From an uncultured Bacteroidales bacterium (GTDB lineage: Bacteria; Bacteroidota; Bacteroidia; Bacteroidales; ML635J-15), in NCBI GenBank assembly GCA_937899245.1, contig CALDKB010000026.1, positions 1 to 10,031 on the forward strand: 10,031 nt of DNA. The letters are read 5' to 3'. Shown piece after piece: positions 5,446 to 10,031 of the stretch (positions are counted from its first letter, which is position 1; each line of letters opens with the position of its first letter). A model generated the notes under the pieces. That model was not told the DNA's origin, made no database searches, and saw only the letters and a list, made by a program, of their open reading frames with translations. The position numbers and the translations under genes were made by a program.

Positions 5446-8400
5446 ATGGGTTTTATAAGCTTTTTGTCAAAGATGTTCGGAACCAAGTCGGAACGCGACT
5501 TGAAGGCCCTTACACCGATATTGAACGAAGTGCTAGCGCTTGAAAATGAATTTCTAGCATTGTCCAACGATGAACTTAGGGCTCGTACCGATGCGTTGAA
5601 GCAGGGTATTCGCGAACATATAAGCGGAGAAGAGAAGAAAATAGCAGAATTAAAGGAAAAGGCACAAGGCCTGGATATCTGGGAAAGAGAAGAACTGTTC
5701 AACGAAATCGATAAGATTGAGGAAAAGATAGACGCTAAGATCGAAGAGCATTTGTTGACAATTTTGCCACAGGCATTTGCTATCTTGAAGGAAACAGCAC
5801 GTCGTTTCAAGGAACATGAGACTGTTGAGGTAACAGCTACTGATTTTGATAGAAATTTGGCTGCAACAAACGATTTCGTTGATGTTGAAGGCGAAAAGGC
5901 AATCTGGCACAACTCATGGACTGCCGGTGGAAATATGGTAACATGGGATATGGTTCATTACGATGTTCAGCTTATTGGTGGTATCGTTTTGCATCAGGGT
6001 AAGATTGCTGAAATGGCTACCGGTGAAGGTAAGACTCTTGTTGCAACGCTTCCTGTATTCCTCAATGCATTGACAGGTCGTGGCGTTCATGTTGTAACTG
6101 TTAACGATTATTTGGCAAAACGTGACTCCGAGTGGATGGGACCATTGTATATGTTCCATGGTTTGTCGGTTGATTGTATCGACAAGCACGAGCCGAATAG
6201 TGAGGCACGTCGTAAGGCATATGCTTCTGATATTACTTTCGGAACGAACAATGAGTTTGGCTTTGACTATTTGCGTGATAATATGGCACTTTCTCCATCA
6301 GACTTGGTTCAGAGAAAGCATAACTATGCAATTGTCGACGAGGTTGACTCCGTATTGATTGATGACGCTCGTACACCATTGATTATTTCTGGACCTACAC
6401 CAAAGGGCGACGATCAGTTGTTTGACGATTTGAAACCTCAGGTTCAGCAGCTGGTAGCGGCGCAAAAGGATTTGTTCAATTCTATTTTCAACGAGGCAAA
6501 GAAGCTTATTGCTGACAATAACCAGAAGGATGGCGGTTTCAAACTTTTGCAGGCATTCAAGGCGTTGCCAAAGAACAAGGCGTTGATTAAGTTTTTGTCG
6601 GAACAAGGTATGAAGGCCTTGTTGCAGAAGACTGAAAATTATTATATGCAGGATAACAACAAGTTCATGCATTTGGCTACAGATGACTTGTATTTCGTTA
6701 TCGATGAGAAACTTAATTCGGTAGATCTTACAGATAAGGGCTTTGATTTGTTGGCGACTTCAACTTCAGATCCTCAGTTCTTTGTAATGCCGGATATCGG
6801 TGTTGCTTTGGCTGAGCTAGATAAGGAAAATTTGCCGTCTGCCGAGAAACTTCAGAAGAAAGATGATATTATTCGTGACTATTCGATTAAGTCCGAACGT
6901 ATTCATACGATAAATCAGTTGTTGAAGGCATATACAATGTTCGAAAAGGACGTTGACTATGTAATTATCGACAACAAGGTAAAGATTGTTGATGAGCAGA
7001 CAGGCCGTATCATGGAAGGTCGTCGTTGGTCAGACGGATTGCACCAGGCAGTAGAATCTAAGGAAAACGTAAAGGTTGAGGCCGCAACACAGACTTATGC
7101 AACAATCACTTTGCAGAATTACTTCAGAATGTACCACAAGCTTTCGGGTATGACCGGTACTGCAGAGACTGAAGCAGGTGAATTTTGGGATATTTACAAG
7201 TTGGATGTTGTAACAATCCCGACAAACAGGCCGATTGCACGTAACGACTACGAAGATCTTATCTATAAGACCACAAAGGAAAAATATGCAGCAGTTATCG
7301 ATGAAATTGAACGTCTGATTTCTGTTGGACGTCCAGTCCTTGTAGGTACGACTTCGGTTGAAGTTTCTGAATTGCTTAGCAAGATTTTGACCCGAAAGGG
7401 CATCAAGCACAATGTCTTGAATGCAAAGTTGCACAAGCGCGAAGCGGATATCGTTGCAGAAGCAGGTCAGTCGAGCTGTGTTACCATTGCAACCAACATG
7501 GCAGGTCGTGGTACCGATATTAAATTGTCAAAGGAAGTTCGCGAAGCCGGAGGTCTTGCAATTATTGGTACAGAACGTCATGAGTCTCGTCGTGTTGACC
7601 GCCAGTTGAGAGGTCGTGCGGGACGTCAGGGAGACCCGGGTTCTTCACAGTTCTTCGTATCACTTGAAGATAACCTGATGCGACTTTTCGGTTCGGATAG
7701 GATTGCGGCAGTAATGGACAAGATGGGACATGTGGAAGGTGAGGCCATTCAGCATTCAATGATTTCGAAGTCAATTGAACGTGCACAGAAGAAGGTTGAG
7801 GAAAATAACTTCGGTATCAGAAAACACTTGCTTGAGTATGATGACGTAATGAATGCTCAGCGTACCGTTATTTACAAGAAGCGTCGTAATGCCCTTGACG
7901 GAGAACGTTTGGGCGCTGATATCGCTAATATGATGAACGATGTGTGCATATCGGTAGTTGACGATACATACGGAGCTGTTACTTTTGACGAATTTAAGTT
8001 TGAGGTGTTCAAGGCATTGGCAATTGACATTGATCTTGAAGAGTCAAAATACGAGGAAATGTCTCGTAATGAGCTGGTTGATTATTTGTATGAAACTTTG
8101 CGTGAAACACATAAGCGTAAGGCACAAACGATTGCCGAACAGGCATATCCTACAATCAAGTACGTATTTGAGCAGAAGGGCTCGATGTACAAGAATATCA
8201 TTGTTCCGATTACCGATGGCAAGAAGCAGTATAATGTTGTTGTAAACTTGGAAAAGGCATATCAGACAAAGGGCGAGGAGATTGTCCATGCTTACGACAA
8301 GACTGTTGTTTTGAAGAATATTGACGAATCGTGGAAGGAGCATTTGCGTGAAATGGACGACTTGCGTCAGTCTGTTCGTGCTGCATCATACGAGCAGAAA

Positions 8401-8748
8401 GACCCGTTGTTGATTTACAAGTTGGAATCATACAATATCTTCAAGGAAATGCTAGACAAGACCAACAAGTCTATTATTTCAATCTTGATGAAGGCATATA
8501 TCCCGATGCAGGAGCCAGATCAGGTTCAGGAAGCCCGTCAGCCACGCCAGCGTTTGGACACCAGCAGAATGAAGACTGGTCGTGAGGCAATTGGAGAAAA
8601 TAAGCCACAATACAACGATCCTAGTGCCGTCAGACCAAAGAACGAACCGGTTCGCGTTGAGAAGAAAGTTGGCCGTAATGATCCATGTCCTTGTGGAAGT
8701 GGTAAGAAATACAAGAATTGCCATGGATTAAACATGCCTGCAGAATAA
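5446..8748 (+). CDS. secA: Preprotein translocase ATPase SecA
   Basis: The 1100-residue product is the motor of Sec export; it binds SecYEG and drives unfolded preproteins across the inner membrane by ATP hydrolysis. Visible motifs: Walker A GEGKT (193-197) within MATGEGKTLVATLP, TVNDYLAKRD (218-227), the DEVD Walker B box (298-301) followed by SVLIDDARTPLIISGP, VDEQTGRIMEGRRWSDGLHQ (515-534), SGMTGTA (567-573), TNMAGRGTDIKL (683-694) and the arginine-finger segment RQLRGRAGRQGDPGSSQF (719-736). The zinc-binding tail is CPCGSGKKYKNCH, with C1081, C1083, C1092 and H1093. It exceeds the roughly 900 residues of E. coli SecA mainly by a charged, coiled-coil-like insertion near 60-104, extra sequence near 330-415, and a longer linker before the zinc tail. 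These are common in Bacteroidota. The start is fixed by MGFISFLSKMFGTKSERDLK. It has its own promoter box and terminator, so it appears monocistronic. Confidence 0.98.
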   Translation: MGFISFLSKMFGTKSERDLKALTPILNEVLALENEFLALSNDELRARTDALKQGIREHISGEEKKIAELKEKAQGLDIWEREELFNEIDKIEEKIDAKIEEHLLTILPQAFAILKETARRFKEHETVEVTATDFDRNLAATNDFVDVEGEKAIWHNSWTAGGNMVTWDMVHYDVQLIGGIVLHQGKIAEMATGEGKTLVATLPVFLNALTGRGVHVVTVNDYLAKRDSEWMGPLYMFHGLSVDCIDKHEPNSEARRKAYASDITFGTNNEFGFDYLRDNMALSPSDLVQRKHNYAIVDEVDSVLIDDARTPLIISGPTPKGDDQLFDDLKPQVQQLVAAQKDLFNSIFNEAKKLIADNNQKDGGFKLLQAFKALPKNKALIKFLSEQGMKALLQKTENYYMQDNNKFMHLATDDLYFVIDEKLNSVDLTDKGFDLLATSTSDPQFFVMPDIGVALAELDKENLPSAEKLQKKDDIIRDYSIKSERIHTINQLLKAYTMFEKDVDYVIIDNKVKIVDEQTGRIMEGRRWSDGLHQAVESKENVKVEAATQTYATITLQNYFRMYHKLSGMTGTAETEAGEFWDIYKLDVVTIPTNRPIARNDYEDLIYKTTKEKYAAVIDEIERLISVGRPVLVGTTSVEVSELLSKILTRKGIKHNVLNAKLHKREADIVAEAGQSSCVTIATNMAGRGTDIKLSKEVREAGGLAIIGTERHESRRVDRQLRGRAGRQGDPGSSQFFVSLEDNLMRLFGSDRIAAVMDKMGHVEGEAIQHSMISKSIERAQKKVEENNFGIRKHLLEYDDVMNAQRTVIYKKRRNALDGERLGADIANMMNDVCISVVDDTYGAVTFDEFKFEVFKALAIDIDLEESKYEEMSRNELVDYLYETLRETHKRKAQTIAEQAYPTIKYVFEQKGSMYKNIIVPITDGKKQYNVVVNLEKAYQTKGEEIVHAYDKTVVLKNIDESWKEHLREMDDLRQSVRAASYEQKDPLLIYKLESYNIFKEMLDKTNKSIISILMKAYIPMQEPDQVQEARQPRQRLDTSRMKTGREAIGENKPQYNDPSAVRPKNEPVRVEKKVGRNDPCPCGSGKKYKNCHGLNMPAE

Positions 8749-8770
8749 TTAGAGAAAAATTAGTTAGGAT

Positions 8771-8801
8771 AATGGCGGATTTTGTTCCGCCATTTTTTTT
8801 T
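8771..8801 (+). terminator. Strong intrinsic terminator after secA
   Basis: AATGGCGGA (8771-8779) pairs perfectly with TCCGCCATT (8786-8794) around loop TTTTGT. The right arm runs into an unbroken T tract that ends at 8801. It begins 22 bp past the secA stop and is a textbook Rho-independent terminator for the secA transcript. Confidence 0.93.
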
Positions 8802-9067
8802 GCCCGTTGTCGAATAGTTGGAATAAATGACAAATTGTAATATTTAAGTGTGTAATTGATAGTATGTTAAATCTGCGCTTGCCATGAAATCATCTTGCAT
8901 ATGAAACAATACAAATAGGATAGATGTTCTGTTTGCAAGTATAAGGGCAAGGTCGTTTACATGCCGGTATATTATTGTATGTTTATGTAATCTGTTGGTC
9001 AGCAAGCCCGTCAATCCGTAAGCCCGTCCGCCTTAAAAATATGTTGTAAATCATTTAATAAAAAATA
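8802..9067. other. Gene-free stretch with nested inverted repeats
   Basis: I find no credible coding sequence here. Two nested 6-bp inverted repeats stand out: CTTGCC (8878-8883) with GGCAAG (8946-8951), and inside them CTTGCA (8894-8899) with TGCAAG (8934-8939). They would stack as one long interrupted stem. Further right AAGCCCGTC occurs twice (9004-9012, 9020-9028). No exact TAnnTTTG box precedes these elements; TATGTTTA at 8979-8986 misses by one base. This could hold a small RNA or regulator site, but the pairing is short enough to be chance. I recognise no known riboswitch class. Confidence 0.3.
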
Positions 9068-9094
9068 TTGCGAACAAAATATTTGCTAAATTTG
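9068..9094 (+). promoter_or_regulatory. serC promoter
   Basis: TAAATTTG (9087-9094), followed by C, matches the Bacteroidota -7 consensus. A TTG at 9068-9070 lies 16 bp upstream of it and can serve as the -33 element, though the spacing is slightly short. The two elements sit in a 7-bp direct repeat, TTGCGAA at 9068-9074 and 9092-9098. The start codon lies 49 bp past the box, so the leader is about 45 nt, A/T-rich and without a Shine-Dalgarno sequence. Confidence 0.65.
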
Positions 9095-9143
9095 CGAATC
9101 CTAAAAAAGAAACTAATTATAAACAATTTAATTAAACAATAAA

Positions 9144-10031
9144 ATGAAGGCTTATAACTTTAACGCAGGTCCATGCGTATTGCCAAAGGAAGCAGTTGAA
9201 TCAACAATCAACGCAATCCGTGATTTTGATAACACCGGTATCGGTCTTATGGAAATTTCTCACCGTACTCCGGGTTGGGAACGTACAATGGAAGAAACTC
9301 GCCAGCTTTGGAGAGAACTTCTTAACATTCCTGCTGAATATGAAATATTGTTCCTCGGTGGTGGCGCTAGCACACAGTTCATGACTGTTCCTGCAAACCT
9401 TTTGAACAAGAAGGCAGCTTACTTGCAGACTGGTGTTTGGGCAAAGAAGGCAGCTAAGGAAGCTAAGAACTTCGGTAAGGTTGAAATCGTTGCTTCTTCA
9501 GAAGACAAGACTTACAGCTATATTCCTAAGGGTTGGGCAGTTCCAGCTGACGCTGACTACTTCCACATCACAACTAACAACACTATTTACGGTACTGAAA
9601 TTCGCAAGGACTTCGACGCTAGCGAAATCAACAACGTAATGCTTGTTGCTGATATGAGCTCTGATATCATGAGCCGTCCAGTTGACATCAAGAAGTACGG
9701 ACTTATCTACGGTGGCGCACAGAAGAACGTAGGTCCTGCTGGTGTAACTTTCGCAATCGTTCGCAGAGACATCCTCGGTAAGATTACTGATCGTCAGTAT
9801 ATGAACCCATTGCCAACAATGGTTGACTACCGCACACATGCAACTGATGGTTCTGACGCTGAAAGAAAGAACATCTCTATGTTCAACACTCCTCCAGTAC
9901 TTCCTATTTTCGTAATGCACGAAACTTTGAAGTGGGTTAAGAACACTATCGGTGGTGTTGCCGAAATGAACAAGATCAACTTGAAGAAGTCTAACTTGTT
10001 ATACGAAGAAATCGATCGTAACTCTATGTTC
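9144..10031 (+). CDS. serC: Phosphoserine aminotransferase, 3' end missing
   Basis: The open frame from the ATG at 9144 runs 296 codons to the window edge without a stop; family members have about 360 residues, so roughly 65 are missing. SerC is a cytoplasmic PLP enzyme that converts 3-phosphohydroxypyruvate and glutamate to phosphoserine and 2-oxoglutarate, the second step of serine biosynthesis; it also acts in the pyridoxal phosphate pathway of some bacteria. Signatures are YNFNAGPCVLP (4-14), MEISHRT (36-42), the phosphate-binding GGGASTQF (72-79), ADMSSDIMSRP (169-179) and YGGAQKNVGPAG (189-200) with the PLP lysine K194. Codon use is strongly skewed: every Lys visible is AAG and every Asn is AAC, unlike xerD or the glycosyltransferase, pointing to high expression. 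In Bacteroidota serC is often followed by serA, which would lie beyond this window. Confidence 0.97.
   Translation, partial: MKAYNFNAGPCVLPKEAVESTINAIRDFDNTGIGLMEISHRTPGWERTMEETRQLWRELLNIPAEYEILFLGGGASTQFMTVPANLLNKKAAYLQTGVWAKKAAKEAKNFGKVEIVASSEDKTYSYIPKGWAVPADADYFHITTNNTIYGTEIRKDFDASEINNVMLVADMSSDIMSRPVDIKKYGLIYGGAQKNVGPAGVTFAIVRRDILGKITDRQYMNPLPTMVDYRTHATDGSDAERKNISMFNTPPVLPIFVMHETLKWVKNTIGGVAEMNKINLKKSNLLYEEIDRNSMF

Noticed and set aside
5439..5912. 157-codon open frame antisense to the start of secA
   Set aside because: The Ser/Phe-rich product is the usual shadow of a Lys/Glu-rich coding strand, and secA is certain there.
5775..6700. SecA insertions as a novel accessory domain
   Set aside because: The charged N-terminal insertion and the extra sequence in the preprotein-binding region are widespread in SecA of Bacteroidota and do not indicate a new system.
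8802..9143. Riboswitch upstream of serC
   Set aside because: I could not match the stretch to any known aptamer core, and the likely serC leader is only about 45 nt of A/T-rich sequence.

Overview
The window looks like chromosomal housekeeping DNA from a member of the Bacteroidota, most likely order Bacteroidales. Evidence: TAnnTTTG boxes (the -7 motif of the Bacteroides-type primary sigma factor) precede several genes; no start codon has a Shine-Dalgarno sequence, only A/T-rich leaders; SecA is about 1100 residues with internal insertions typical of this phylum; the tRNA carries no encoded CCA; base composition is moderately AT-rich. I cannot name the genus.

Layout, left to right. (1) The 3' part of tRNA-Arg(CCG), cut by the window edge, with its own intrinsic terminator. 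(2) Two hairpins, then aroQ on the minus strand. (3) A 185-bp gap with overlapping, oppositely oriented promoter boxes and an octamer repeat array. (4) xerD on the plus strand. (5) A decamer repeat array and a promoter box almost touching the next start codon. (6) A large membrane glycosyltransferase whose stop overlaps the start of a GNAT acetyltransferase gene. (7) Convergent apbE on the minus strand, with a hairpin at the junction. (8) secA with its own promoter and strong terminator. (9) A gene-free stretch of about 340 bp, then serC, which runs off the right edge.

How the genes relate. They do not form one pathway. aroQ (chorismate pathway) and xerD (chromosome dimer resolution) diverge from one intergenic region. 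The glycosyltransferase and GNAT genes are the only obvious translationally coupled pair and plausibly act on the same envelope glycan, though the substrate is unknown. apbE, secA and serC appear to be independent units for flavinylation of exported or membrane proteins, Sec export and serine biosynthesis.

I found no phage, insertion sequence, CRISPR array, toxin-antitoxin or recognisable defence system. The points most worth a second look are the glycosyltransferase fused to what looks like a catalytically gutted polyprenyl-phosphate sugar-transferase module, the nearly palindromic divergent promoter between aroQ and xerD, the near-leaderless glycosyltransferase promoter abutting a decamer array, and the paired hairpins next to aroQ.
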